From Sipunculus nudus (lineage: Eukaryota > Annelida > Sipuncula > Golfingiida > Sipunculidae): DNA of 64,000 nucleotides. Numbering within the stretch: position 1 is the stretch's first letter; each line of letters starts with the position of its first letter. The translations under genes and the position numbers were made by a program. Below the pieces are notes generated by a model. The model searched no databases. It was given only the letters and a program-made list of their open reading frames with translations, and was not told the DNA's origin. Positions 11,826 through 23,460 of this stretch are shown piece after piece. Where the stretch lies: contig CM049308.1 of NCBI GenBank assembly GCA_026874595.1, forward strand, positions 94,603,624-94,667,623. The letters run 5' to 3'.

Positions 11826-12578
11826 GCTATCAGAGATATATACATATGCCCAATTTCAGACTGATATATCAAATCCCTCCTGAAAATAAGCAGGGACACA
11901 CATTGTGCAAAAATTATTGTAAGTGGCACCACCAGTCTTGTATACGACAAAGCTAATCGATATGTATATATATGCCCAATTTCACACTGATATATCAAAA
12001 TCCTCTGTAGAAATAAGCAGGCACATACACTGTGCAAAAGTCATTGTAGGTGGTGACACCTGTCTTTTGAACGAGTAAGCCATCAAAGACACATAGACAG
12101 GTCAAAATATCAGGCCAATACATCAAAATTACCTTGAGTCTGATGCATAGGGCTGACCAGGCTTAGGTGAGAAAGGCAGTTGCCCCGAGTGAACTGTGAC
12201 AAAATTTGCTGGCTTAGGCTAATGTACTCATGCACTCATGACCTGCACCTGGTTAGACTGAGTGAACCCACTGAGTGACACAGTTGGCAGTCTGCCAAAG
12301 CTATAAATAGATCCAGGCTGAACTTTGGTGCCAAATCTGAAGCAGTGGGCAGTCTGCTTACACTATAAATAGAATGCAGCTACTGCACTGAGTGAACTCC
12401 TGACCCATACCTGGCTGCACTGAGTGAACTCTTGACCTGTTGCCTAATCTGATACAGCTGGCAGTCTGCCAAAGCTATAAATAGATTGAGACTGACCTCT
12501 AGCCTGTTGCCAAGTCTGAAATAGTAGCCACACCATTGCATAAGCTCATGCAGGGGCCCTGCCCTGAGGGGCATGACA
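11826..12578. repeat. Dispersed repeat family with TATA-like phrases
   Basis: The left part repeats a phrase ending TGGCACCACCAGTCTTGTAT. The right part has three copies, near 12300, 12360 and 12475, of a unit containing CTATAAATAGA next to CAGTCTGC and CTGAGTGAACTC. TATAAATA is a good TATA box by sequence, but its place inside a decayed repeat makes promoter activity doubtful. No exon is seen. Confidence 0.55.
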
Positions 12579-12666
12579 CCCATGAGGTGATCACATGGTG
12601 CCCATGAGGTGTTGACATGTCGCCCATGAGGTGATCACATGTCACCCATGAGGTGATCACATGCCT
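12579..12666. repeat. 22-bp minisatellite, four copies
   Basis: CCCATGAGG recurs at 12579, 12601, 12623 and 12645, a strict 22-bp step. Most units contain GTGATCAC, an 8-bp palindrome. It is short and unlikely to code. Confidence 0.9.
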
Positions 12667-15270
12667 TGTGCTTGCCTTCACTGATTGAACTCTTGACCTA
12701 TATCTGGCTGCACTGAATGAACTCTTGATCTGTTGCCAAATCTGAAACAGTTGGCAGTTTCTCAACCTATTTAAAGATACAGACACAATCTTGGAGTGTT
12801 GGTGAATCTGTTTACACATACTGAAAGACTGGCTAAAATGCTTTTTTTCAAGCTCACATATTCATAAACTTTTTATCAAAATATCTAGAATAATAAAAGA
12901 TGCAGTCCTCTCATTGTTAAAGGTCCAATAATTCTGCCAAAAATCATTCAAGTAAACTTGAACAAAGGCCACCTAAGAATAATTTTTGTGCAATGTTACA
13001 GAAGTTATAATTGAAACACAAATTTTGTGGAAGAACAGTTTTGCAGTCCTCAGTTTGAAATAGACATAATAATGGCCATCAGACCAACAAAAGCTTTTCT
13101 GATATGATTGAAAGAACCATGTCCTAGGATAATTCTTTTGACAGATTGAACAATTCAACTTGACAGTTTCATCATTTATACATTTTAAGCTGAAAGAGGC
13201 TAAAATTAAGAGGTTTTTGCCCATAAAAAAACGGTCAATGTAGGTGGCACCACAAAATCTGCAATTTCAAATATGAATCATGTGACCAACATTTGCACAA
13301 CACTTACGAATGCTAGCTTCTGTCATTTCTGAGATTACTATGTCAGTATGCTTACTTGGCCAAATGACTGTTCAAATTTGTTTAACTCCACTAAAATTCA
13401 TCAAATGCAAACCATATGAACAAACTTTAGAGGGTTTGCCTCTGGAGTCATTCGTGCAAAATACTGAACAATTTGGCTGGACCATTTAAAAGAAGACTTT
13501 TAAAGGTTTTTCAGTTTTTCCCTATAAAATCTAAGTAAACTCAGATAGCCAAAAAATAAGCTGAATCCCACAACATTTGATATGTGACAGATTATTACAT
13601 AAAATCTTGGAATGGTAGCTCCTGCCATTCCTGAGAAATTATGGGTTAATGTACAGATGACCAATGACCCCCGTACAAAAAAAGGTCAATGCAGGTGGCG
13701 CCACCAATACCTGAATTTCATATATGACTCATGTGACCAACACTGGCATAAAATTTGGTGATGATAGCTCTGGCCGTTTCTGAAACTGTCATTTTAGTAT
13801 GCTTTTTTGGACAGATGACTAAGTTCAACTTCCTGTAACTTAGCCAAAATTCACCGAACTTGAACCATTCAAACAAACTTGAGAGAGATGGTATAAAAGA
13901 TTATTTCTGTGAAATATTGAACAATTTGGCTTTACCGTTTCATCAGAGAAGATTTTTAAAGGTTTTTTACCTTTTTCTCTATAAAATCTGAGAAAATGCA
14001 TAGTTTTTCAGATGGCTAATTTTTTGTATTAAATTTCATGATGCTAGCTCCAGTCATTTACGAAATAATAATGGTTAACGTACAGACGGCGGACGCCGCA
14101 ACACCTTCCCATTAGCTCACAGGTTCGCTAAAAATTAACTACAGATGCATATTGAATGCAAAGATATAATACAGATACATCTCACTGATGGCAAAATCTT
14201 GAATTAAGTTGAGTTTGGATACCTATTATTTATAATCCATGTGCAGCCCTCTTTATATACCCACAGAGAGCTGTATACCTGTGATTGTAAACATTGCCTG
14301 GCATAAGGAATATCTAAAATCATAAATCTACATTTTTTAAAAGCTTTTAAAAAACATTCTTGTCAATATTAACCATAGATATCCTGAAATCTGAATGTCT
14401 AGAGGAATGATGTAATGAATGCTGATAAACAGGTGCCAGGCTAGATGTATTTGCTTCACAGATCTTACATATATGGTAAAATGACTCAATTCAATCTTTA
14501 TAATTCAGCCAAAATTCATTCTTTGGAACCATAAAAGACAATTATTAAAAGAATTATTCAGGGGATTATTCTTGTAAAATATTAAACAAATTTGCCTCAG
14601 TGGCATCAGTCAAAAAACATTTTACAGGTTTATAACTCATATGGGAAAATTCAGGAAAATTGCTAAGTTTAGCTTCTCATAACTCAGCCAAAAAATCACT
14701 GAACCAAAACCATTTGAACAAACTTCAGAAAGCACTACCCTAGGATCATTTCTGTTTGATATTAACAATTAGGCCATATGGTTTCAGAGCAGAAGTTTTT
14801 TGGAGCCGTAAGTATAATACGGGCACTGATGACCCCTGTACAAAAAAGGCCAATGCAGGTGGTGCCACCAGTACCTCAATTGCAGATATGACTCGTGTGA
14901 CCAACATTGGCATAAAATTTGATGATGATAGCTCCAGCCATTTCTGAGATTGTAATTTTACTATGCTTTTTTGGACAAAGATTGTTCCAGGAATCATTTC
15001 TGTGAAATATTGGACAATTTGGCTGAACAGTTTCGGAGAAGAAGATTTTCAAAGCTTTTTTAGCTTTTTCCCAATAAAATCTAAGAAAATGCAGTTAGCC
15101 AAAAAATAAGCAAAATCCAAAAGAGTTTTTTAGATGAGTAATTTTTTGCATAAAATTTCCTGATGCAAACTCTTGCCGTTTTCAAGATAGTATGGGTTAA
15201 CGTACAGACAACGGACGATGGACGCCGGACGACACCACACCATCGCATAAGCTCACAGGTTCGCTAAAAA
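12667..15270. repeat. Dispersed repeat family, at least two related copies
   Basis: Two related blocks end at about 14130 and 15270 with the same tail (GGACGCCG, then ATTAGCTCACAGG or CATAAGCTCACAGG, then TTCGCTAAAAA). Each contains a GTACAAAAAAAGG-type lead, a GGTGGYGCCACC core at 13694 or 14857, then ATGACTCATGTGACCAACAY and a TTTCTGAGAT phrase. Reading frames here on both strands (for example 12973-13224 and 14746-14997) are shadows of the repeat. Confidence 0.6.
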
Positions 15271-16365
15271 AAAAAGACAAACATCAGCTAGGCCTTGAAA
15301 ATAAATCTTGGCAGTTTCTCTTCAAAGTATCATGCTTCATCTTCTAAGCAAGCGGCAGTTCATGGATGGGTTGCTCTAGGCATATTGAAGATTGATTATT
15401 GACAGCATGCTGAGAGCATGATTATTTGTCTAAGTAAATGGTCTTCACCACGCATTCACCATAAAAAAGTTTAAACTGTCCCAAACTATAATAATGGCAC
15501 CCCGGGCCGGACCCAGATCACAAAGCACGAACAGCAGTCTTTGATGGTGCTCTTGAAAAGCTTTTTCAGTTTGAAGGCTTATTTTTTCCTAACTGACCTG
15601 CCAATCTTAATTTAATAATGACTGTGTTATCAACACGTATATAGAAATAAACAACAATTTCAATACTGTATATTTACATATAACATTCCAATGGTTCACC
15701 AAATTATGCTTGTCCCCGGACTGTCGCTTTGACCAAAACAGGTCATATGAGGTCATGACCTCGGAGCATCATCGCCTATGTCTGTCCACTTCAGAGGGTT
15801 GTAATATGTACTGAATATGCTGGCAGGACGAGAAAGTTTGTCCGTTGTCCGAGATAGCGAGTTGTCCGCTTTACTGAGTTTACTTTAAACATAATATAGA
15901 GGCAAAATTGAATGGACTGAGATTTAGTGTCCGCATTAGTGAGTTGTCTGCCTTACTGAGTTGTCCGCAAGTAGGAGTGTCACTGAACGAACAGAAGAAA
16001 ATGAATTTTGACCTATAAATTACACAAATGATATAGCATGGACCCAGTTTCAGGTCAAGATGTCAGGAATATTTGTCTGAATGTTAGGGTTAAGGCTAAC
16101 CCTAACCCTACTCCAACTTCATCTGTGACATCTTTGCCCCAATAACCAGTGGCTGGCCAGATGGAAGGACAATGGACAAAGACCAAACCCTACGGCTCAC
16201 AGAACTTAAAGCCGACAAGAAACTATCCACTCATCAAATTCAGGACCAAGACTATCCCCAGTGACAAAATCTCATAAATATCCTGCTTTGTAGTATCACT
16301 GACAGACTGATAAAATGCAGAAAGTTCTTGTTTATTGTGACCGTGACAGTATTGTTTCTACACAC
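15271..16365. other. Unassigned DNA with transposon-end and telomere-like motifs
   Basis: No supported exon. Phrases GAGTTGTCCGC recur at 15849, 15940 and 15958, leading to GTAGGAGTGTCACTG, a possible DNA-transposon end near 15985. At 16083-16110 a short head-to-head telomere-like sequence occurs. Beyond it, 16130-16205 resembles the tail of the dispersed family (GGACAAAGACC, CTCACAGAAC). Confidence 0.35.
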
Positions 16366-16490
16366 CTGAGGACACCCTCTTGATTGAGGTCCTGATGCTG
16401 CTACATCTCTCCCCTACTGACAAGTCTACATCAGTAACCACTTCATAACAGATCTCGACGTATCTCACAATATAATGGCCAGTATTTGTG
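16366..16490 (-). CDS. Candidate internal exon downstream of the membrane-hairpin exon
   Basis: The minus strand is open for 41 codons to a good donor (TCCTCAG then GTGTGT, at 16365). The product includes YVEICYEVVTDVDLSVGERC and then SSIRTSIKRVSS, a charged, soluble composition. I chose the acceptor ending at 16491 (GTGAAG) because it supplies the one base needed after the split codon at 16604 without a stop. A second AG at 16464 would make a TGA codon at the junction. The implied intron is 113 nt with a weak pyrimidine tract. It does not look like the usual next part of an SMP domain, so it may be a separate or alternative exon. Confidence 0.35.
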
Positions 16491-16603
16491 CTTCACTTAA
16501 TAAGTTTACCTCTTTTGAGTGAACAAATGAGCTGTTATATCCAGAATCCTGCTGTTTTAACTATGAAACTGAGTGAAATAATCACAAATTCTTGAAGACT
16601 TAC

Positions 16604-16863
16604 CATCTGTTGATGAAGAAGTTTACCCATTCTGTGGTTTCACAGTGGCCCTTGAGCGCCCTCTTGCGGTGGACAACGGCTTCAGCATGACGGATGTGTT
16701 GTTCAGTAAGCTGGATGACCTTGCTCCTCCAAATGAGGAACGTCAGCACCACAAGGCCAAATATCCATATAAATGAACACCCAAACAGCCCCAAAATCCA
16801 TGAAAAAATGACGATGAGAGTCACAAATATGTAGAGCAGCAGCTGCTGGTTCTCTCGTGACAC
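16604..16863 (-). CDS. Exon: membrane hairpin and start of an SMP-like domain (extended-synaptotagmin-like)
   Basis: The minus strand has a strong acceptor (TTTTTTCAG, 16864-16872), 260 nt of open frame and a consensus donor (ATG then GTAAGT at 16603). The product starts VSRENQQLLLYIF. Two hydrophobic runs follow, including SWILGLFGCSFIWIFGLVVL, forming a probable hairpin. Next come a basic linker with VVHRKRAL and then CETTEWVNFFINRW. In extended synaptotagmins and related tethers an N-terminal membrane hairpin is followed by an acidic-E-W-(V/L)-N segment that opens the SMP lipid-transfer domain. Such proteins anchor in the endoplasmic reticulum and carry lipids at contact sites. Incoming phase is 0, matching the exon ending at 37417, and outgoing phase is 2. 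The frame continues upstream through repeat-derived sequence to 17100, but that part looks non-coding. Confidence 0.6.
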
Positions 16864-18703
16864 CTGAAAAAGGTCAAGGTCAAAATAAATGTCAAAACCA
16901 CACCATATTTTTTTATGAAAGAAAAATTTAAAAAGACAGAATTCACCTGAAAAATGATAATCAGAGAAAAAAAAAGTAAATATGAAACATCTGATACCTG
17001 AATAAAAGGTTTGCAAGGCCAAGGTCATAACAAATTTGTTAATTAAAAACACAAAGCCAAATTTCCAGGTAAAGAAACACCCAGAAAGACCATAATTCAC
17101 TAGATGACAAGACCGAGGTCACAAGGTCAAGGTAAAGATTAAGGTCCAAACAAACTGGTGCTTAAAACCAGACAATGCTGTAACCTGAACGTCTAGTTAT
17201 ACCATTCATCAGTATCTTGTCATATTAAACAGATTAGAAGATAACAGCCTCATCACACTTTGTACCCAGCACATGTGAACAAACCATGATAAATTAGTTG
17301 TTATGATAACTGCATGGGCAAATATGGCTGTAACCTGAGGTGAGCTGTTCCTACTGGCTCTAAAAATCTAAACTGTTTGTAGAGACACCATAAATACTGA
17401 CAACAAACTGACAGACAGACAGACCTGCAGTATGTCAGCCTTGTACACAGCACCCTAGACATACACACTACAAACTGACACACACAGAGTAAGTTACAAA
17501 AATGTCCACAATAAACACTATATATGGACAAACTGAAATGCTGAAATATGCTAAAATTCTATGGTTTATGCTGAGAAGCACAGTTAGGATGTAAGTTCTG
17601 CTCACAGCAGCTTAGGTGTATATTGTACATGAAGTGAAGAAAAGTGTTAAAAATCTGTCTAAAAATGAGTGAATGCTGAATACACCCACGCCTGAAAGCT
17701 AAAGCACAGGGAGAAAGGGCTGCCAAGAATATACCATGTGTGGCTATGGAAACCTTTTCTGTTTAATTGTGAATCAGCAATAAGCAGATCTGTGTTGGTA
17801 ACATACATCAATATGACTGAACTAGTTCTATCTGTATACCAGGAATCTCATCATATTTACTCAGATATATGTAATCTGGTTGGTGTTTATGATGAGATAA
17901 ATATAGCCTTGTGGATTAAATCAACGAGTGTTAATATTTCCCACACAGTGACATGTATTAAATTAAATAAACAGGAACCATTTACCTTTTCTTTTACAAT
18001 AAAGACTTATTGTTTAAATTATTTAACTTGTCAGACACTTTGTTAAAATTATTAAAATAATTTTTTGACTGTAAGAGGGTCATCTGTGTATTAAATGCAT
18101 GCATGCTACACTGACCATGGACTTTTATTATTACCAATTAACTGTTTATTGAAAATTTAATAATAAAATATTTTTTTTTTCAAAATAAACAGATGATGAT
18201 ACATATATAAATAAATTCTGAAAATAAAGTGTTTGGAGCAAAAATAATTTTATCTGAGTTTGACATTACACGTATATAACATATGGAGTTTTAAAAATCA
18301 TTCATTGGATTACTTTGATATTTCTCAACTTCATTTAAGTAATGAAGTACAGTACAAGTTAGGGTAGTTATTTAAGGCACTGGACTATGGAGCAAAAGAG
18401 CCACAATTCCAACACTAAAGAGTCTCAAAGATAAAATGGTAAAACTCCCATGGAACATCAGGTAGTTGCTTTGATGTAATGACAGGTTTTGAAATATAAA
18501 TTTTCTGTAGCCAATGCTTATAACCTGAAATCCAGAAAGCTTATCATGTAACATATAATTTTTATCAATATTTTTTGCATGGTCACTTGCACCTTCATTT
18601 AACAGACAGTGCCACCAACAGGCCATGGACCTATCTTCTAATTATAAAAAGAAAAAAGAAGATTAAAAAAGCTACCTGAGCAGGTAAGAGAAAAGCCACA
18701 TAC
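16864..18703. other. Intron sequence, mostly unassigned
   Basis: Probably part of the first intron of the hairpin protein gene. AGGTCA half-sites occur near 16870, 17024 and 17115-17135, and the pyrimidine tract of the exon at 16863 is formed from one such phrase. The plus-strand frame 17738-18046 and minus-strand frames 17301-17531 and 18372-18626 have no splice or family support. Confidence 0.4.
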
Positions 18704-18747
18704 CATTCCTGGTGATAGAGATCCACTCAGCTCAGCTTGTAGGATCA
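18704..18747 (-). CDS. Possible small coding exon
   Basis: A 44-nt minus-strand segment has an acceptor (CCCTCTTAACAG ending at 18748), 14 open codons ending LQAELSGSLSPGM and a donor (ATG then GTATGTGG). Incoming phase is 1 and outgoing phase is 0, and phase 0 also fits the exon at 16863. It could be an alternative exon of the hairpin protein, or chance. The other two frames have a stop. Confidence 0.25.
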
Positions 18748-19140
18748 CTGTTAAGAGGGTATGTCTTGTTACCGAGTGTCAACATACGCTATGAAGCAGG
18801 GTGCCTGAGCATTGATTATACCTGTCACAGACCAGCCCTGGCAGCCAGAAAGTGAGCTGGGACATCCTAAGGTTATCAGATGCTCAGCAGTTTAAATATA
18901 ATCAATATTACAGATACAAGGCTCAGTAACACTGTCACAGTAAACAATGACACTGGTGTACACAGCCTGCCTGGCATGTGAGCAATTTCCAGGACCACTT
19001 TTGACAGTTCCCATTAATCACTTATTATTTGAAACGTCTTTATCCTGATCTATATTGGAACTGATGACCTTGGTCTGTTTAAACTGGTGCACGTTTTGAG
19101 CTGCTGGTCCCAGACGTCAATCACTGATCACAAACTGTAT
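18748..19140. other. Unassigned intron DNA
   Basis: No supported feature. Confidence 0.4.
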
Positions 19141-19745
19141 TGATTACTATATGATTTATACTATATGATCTATATCATACTATGTGATTTATACTATATG
19201 ATCTATATCATACTATGTGATTTATACTATATTATCTACACCATACTAGGCGATTTATGCTATATGATCTACACCATACTATGCGATTTATGCTATATGA
19301 TCTACACCATACTATGCAATTTATGCTATATGATCTTCACCATACTATGCGATTTATGCTATATGATCTACACCATACTATGCGATTTATGCTATATGAT
19401 CTATATCATACTATGCGATTTATGCTATATGATCTTCACCATACTATGCGATTTATGCTATATGATCTACACCATACTATGCGATTTATGCTATATGATC
19501 TACACCATAATATGGGATTTATGCTATATGATCTACACCATACTATGCGATTTATACTATATGATCTATACCATTCTATGTGATTTATACTATATGATCT
19601 ACACCATACTATGCGATTTATACCATATGATCTACACCATACTATGTGATATATATTATATGATCTACATCATACTATGTGATTTATACTATATGATCTA
19701 CATCATACTATGTGATTTGTACTATATGATCTATATCATACTATA
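19141..19745. repeat. 33-bp minisatellite, about 18 copies
   Basis: Tandem units of 33 bp built on TATATGATCTACACCATACT followed by ATGCGATTTATGC. As 33 is a multiple of three, the plus strand stays open through the array (19165-19842) as an 11-residue periodic hydrophobic peptide. Copies differ at amino-acid-changing positions and there is no start context, so I do not call a gene. Confidence 0.93.
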
Positions 19746-20515
19746 TTATACAGATACGTCTTCAACTGAGCTGGCTTTGATTCAGACATGTCTGGCAGGC
19801 TCTCATCAAGATGTGACCATAAGAAAACATAAAGAAATTTAAAAAAGAAACTTAATTGATGACAGAACAAGAGAGCACAGACCTCCACCAACAAAAACAT
19901 CCAGGACTTGATATAATAATCATCTACAAACTTCAATCAAATCTTCCTTGCTACTATGTGCATACATCTACAAGAAATTTAATTAACCTGCGCGAAGCAA
20001 AGGTTATTATTTTCATTCAATTCTCTGTGTGTATGCACATGTCCACAGGATATCTGGAGACGGTATAAAGGATGTTATTGAAATTTATCATTTAGGTTGC
20101 TGCTGCTCATGTACATGTAAGATTTAAGTTTGTCCCTGGGTGATAACCACATTGGAATTTCATGTTTAATATAAATTCATCTGTATCTGTATGATGATTA
20201 ATTTGTCTGCCATGCTTTTGTTGCAATTTTTACTGATGAACAATAGATTAGCCATCATGGTTCAAGTAATGCCAGCTATAGTGCATGAAAAATACTTATA
20301 CATGTATATTAATTTGTGCGAGTGCAGGATTTCTCTGGCTGAGACGTCTGGAGAACAAGGGCCCAGAGTGCCTGATGCTAACATGTGACATGTTCGTATA
20401 AAAACATCTTGTAAAACTGTTTGATTCATTTAATTTTCTATTTTAAATAAGAATTTTATCAATGATTACCAGTTTTGCATTGTTTCATAAAATGAACTGC
20501 TCAAATTATTTAAAA
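19746..20515. other. Unassigned DNA
   Basis: Several short frames on both strands, none with splice or family support. Confidence 0.4.
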
Positions 20516-22600
20516 ACAAGAGCAACCCAAAAGCCGAGCTTCCCCACACAAGGGAGCATAATCATACTGGGAGTATTACACTGTGTAAAAATCAGGAGGG
20601 AAGCTCTGTGACCTTGATCTCTGACCTTGTGACCTCAAAATTGATAGGGTTCTTCATCTATGGGTGGGGAGGCCATATGTGAAAGATGAAAGGTTTTGGT
20701 CAACCAGTTTGGCTTAAAATGGGTCCACAAGCTTTCCAAGAAGTGGGTCCTGTGGCCTTGACCTTTGATCCCATGACCACAAAATTGAAAGGCCTTTTCA
20801 TCTGTGGGAGAGTGAGCCATATGTGAAGATGAAAGGTTTTGGTCAAATAGCTTGGCTTAAAATTGGTCCACAAACCAATACCAGGACAGACATGCAGACA
20901 GACAAATGCACAGACGGATGTGTGAACAGAGGCGTTACTATATCCCCTCCTGCAACTTCGTTGGAAGAACTAGTTTTGAACAAGTTTTGCAAAGTCAAGA
21001 AATACATGAGGTCAGCAAGTATGCAAAGTGCACCTGAACAGACTTATCTTTGTTTTGCCTGAAGAAATTGACCTCATCTTCAGAGTGTGGGTGGAAGATC
21101 AACCAACCAACCACAAACTGAAAATCAAGTTTATATCTGCAGGCATTTGCATAGAAAGTTTGTACAACTGTGGCTTTTTTTCGATGAATGAATGAAAGAA
21201 TGATAGAACTAGATATTTCTTGGCACTGCAGGTGCCATAGTATCCCCAGAAAATTAATCCCCCCACCCCCTTTTAAGAATAGGCCCCCCATCTTCAGCAG
21301 CATAAATGACACTTGAGAAACTATATTTTTCACCAAATATGGGGGCCAATATGGTTAATCACTCTTGAGAAAAGAGCATTAATCTATTTTACTGAAATGG
21401 GAAGGTAGGCGGCACCACCTGTCTGGTTTACGAGAAAATTTTCCAAGATTGATAGACATGCAAAATTTAAGACCAATACCTTAAACCACTTTGGAGATAT
21501 GAGCAATTTTCACAAAATTCACATGTACTGATGGACACCACGCCAAAACGATTGCAGATGGCACCACCAGTCTTGAGTACAAGTTCGAGGAGTCCAAGAT
21601 CTATGGATATGAACAATTTCAGGCCTACAGGGCAAATCACTGCTCAGAAAAGGGCATTAATTTTTTCTACAAAAACAGGAAGGTAGGTGGCACCACCTAT
21701 CTGGTTTACGAGAAAACTTTCCAAGATGGGTGGGCATGCCAAATTTCAGACCAATACCTTGAACCACTCAGAGATATGAGCAATTTTCACTGAAAGCAAA
21801 TGGCGGATGGACGCCACACAATTACAATTGCAGAGAGTGCCATTAGTCTTGACTACAAGGTGAAGGTATCCAAGATCAATGTACATGCACAATTTCAGCC
21901 CAATCTGTCCATTAGTTTTAGACTTATAATGCTCACAGTACTGTCATGTGGCAATGATGGGGTATTAATAGGCACAAAAACAAGAAAAGAATAGAAGGTG
22001 GGGCCACCTGTCTTCCGCTGAAGACAAAGCTATCCAAAATCTTCCGCCAATTTGATTTTTAAACCAATCCATGCATCCCTTATTGAGATACTAATGATTT
22101 TATGTGATTTTCACCATATATGGTAATATTCAAAGTCAAGGCCACTCTCATAGGAAAAGTCATGACCCCAGTTTAAATATACATCATTCAATAACCAATG
22201 TCTATTTATATGCATAATATGAAAGAAATCTTTCCATTAGTTTTTGACTTATAATGCTCACAGTACTGTTCAGTGGCAATGATGGGGGTATTTAGCTGCA
22301 CAAAAACAAGAAAAGGATAACAGGTGGTACACCACCAGTTTCTGGTACATGACAACACTATCCAAGATCTTCGGTCCAGTTGATTTTAGGATCAATTCAT
22401 GCAAGATTTCTTGATATTTTAAAGAATTTGTGTGATTTTCCCCAAAATTGGACCTATTCAAGGTCAAGGTCCCTCTCCTAGTAAAGGTCATGACCCCATT
22501 TTAAATAGGCTTTTTCCTCTCACCCATATCTATGCTATTGGTAAAGATCTGTAAAGTATTTTTTGAGTTATCACATTCAAACAAATCTCTGCGGTGGCAG
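20516..22600. repeat. Dispersed repeat families with TGACCT and GGCACCACC phrases
   Basis: At 20580-20870 two units carry TGTGACCTTG, CTGACCTTGTGACCTC and GTGAAAGATGAAAGGTTTTG, the same family as the core of 9382-11825. From 21360 to 22500 a different unit recurs about every 280-300 bp, with GGTGGCACCACC-like cores near 21408, 21555, 21683 and 22325, followed by TTTACGAGAAAA and ATTTCAGACCAATACC phrases. Near 22440-22495 is AGGTCAAGGTC. Open frames here are shadows. Confidence 0.6.
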
Positions 22601-22825
22601 CACGACCGTGCTTAAACCATAGTAAAGTCTAGGGATACAATGAGTGACACAGATTGGTCACATGGTATGCACTGGCCACTTAGTGGTGGAGGGAGTGGAG
22701 GCATAAAACTACACAAAAAAGTAGTCTTTCCTGAAAAAGCATGCTACTTTTAAAAAGTTAAGAGTGGCAGAATGCATAAATGAAACATAAATAAATGAAA
22801 TTTTGGATAATTAGGGTTTAGGTAC

Positions 22826-22982
22826 CTGAAACTCAAGTAAACATCATCTTCTTTCTGGTCATTACTCCTGGATATTGTATCACTCTGTGGACTCAGCTTG
22901 CCTGCTGTAGGGCAGGGACCATACAACACACCCCCTGTACAGCTACACACCTGCTGTATGTAACAGACAAGAGGACACTGAC
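22826..22982 (-). CDS. Candidate internal exon, cysteine-rich, protein unrecognised
   Basis: The minus strand has a textbook acceptor: a TACTGAC branch-point match, a CTGCTCCCACTCCCCCAAG tract, then the exon. The donor is TTTCAG then GTACCT at 22825. The 157 nt read in one frame, giving CPLVCYIQQVCSCTGGVLYG, then PCPTAGKLSPQSDTISRSND and QKEDDVYLSF. Phase is 1 in and 2 out (0 in, if the AG five bases later is used). Five cysteines within about 25 residues suggest an extracellular or metal-binding segment, then a polar linker. It lies inside the presumed first intron of the hairpin protein gene and its phases join no neighbour directly. It may be from an alternative transcript or another gene. 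Confidence 0.38.
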
Positions 22983-23129
22983 CTTGGGGGAGTGGGAGCA
23001 GTCAGTATCTATCATCATCAAACTCTGTAGCAGGGACCTCAGCCATATACAAAGTGACATTAACTGTTCATACAAGAAACATCTGATTCTACATCATTTT
23101 GATTTCAAGACAGATCCTGAATTCCTGTG
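22983..23129. other. Possible intron next to the cysteine-rich exon
   Basis: An overlapping minus-strand frame at 22983-23063 also has an acceptor and a donor (CCCAAG then GTCAGT). Using both it and an acceptor at 22954 would leave a 29-nt intron, too short for an animal gene. Confidence 0.3.
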
Positions 23130-23282
23130 GTAACATCAGGGTTCCCTGGTTATCTGACTTGTCACAGCTCACTGTATCAGCTAACATCAGGGTTCCCTGC
23201 TTATCTGACTTGTCACAGCTCACTGTATCAGCTAACATCAGGGTTCCGGTTATCTGACTTGTCACAGCTCACTGTATCAGCT
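23130..23282. repeat. 51-bp tandem repeat, three copies
   Basis: Three nearly identical units begin AACATCAGGGTTCC and include TTATCTGACTTGTCACAGCT then CACTGTATCAGCT. The third lacks a few bases. No coding signal. Confidence 0.9.
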
Positions 23283-23460
23283 AGTTAATCTGGGTTTGAT
23301 ACAGCAGTCATGCATTGTCTTGTTGCATCAGTTCTATAATCAACATTCATGAAAACACAAATTGAGTCTATAGGACAATCAGGCACTGACTTGTTTGTAC
23401 ATGATCATGGGATGAGGACAGATATTCAGTGTTTGACTACTTTCCAAGTGGTTATCAGGA
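23283..23460. other. Unassigned DNA next to the large array
   Basis: No supported feature; array units start at about 23461. Confidence 0.4.

Noticed and set aside
8943-15990. One 7-kb DNA transposon bounded by CAGTG ends
   Set aside because: The two ends are only loosely alike, unrelated repeats lie between them and there is no transposase. They are more likely separate fragments.
17738-18046. 102-codon plus-strand frame
   Set aside because: There is no start context, splice support or family resemblance, and length of this order is expected by chance in 64 kb.
22983-23063. 81-nt minus-strand exon with acceptor and GTCAGT donor
   Set aside because: Together with the next possible acceptor it would leave a 29-nt intron. 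The same bases are better read as branch point and pyrimidine tract of the exon at 22826-22982.
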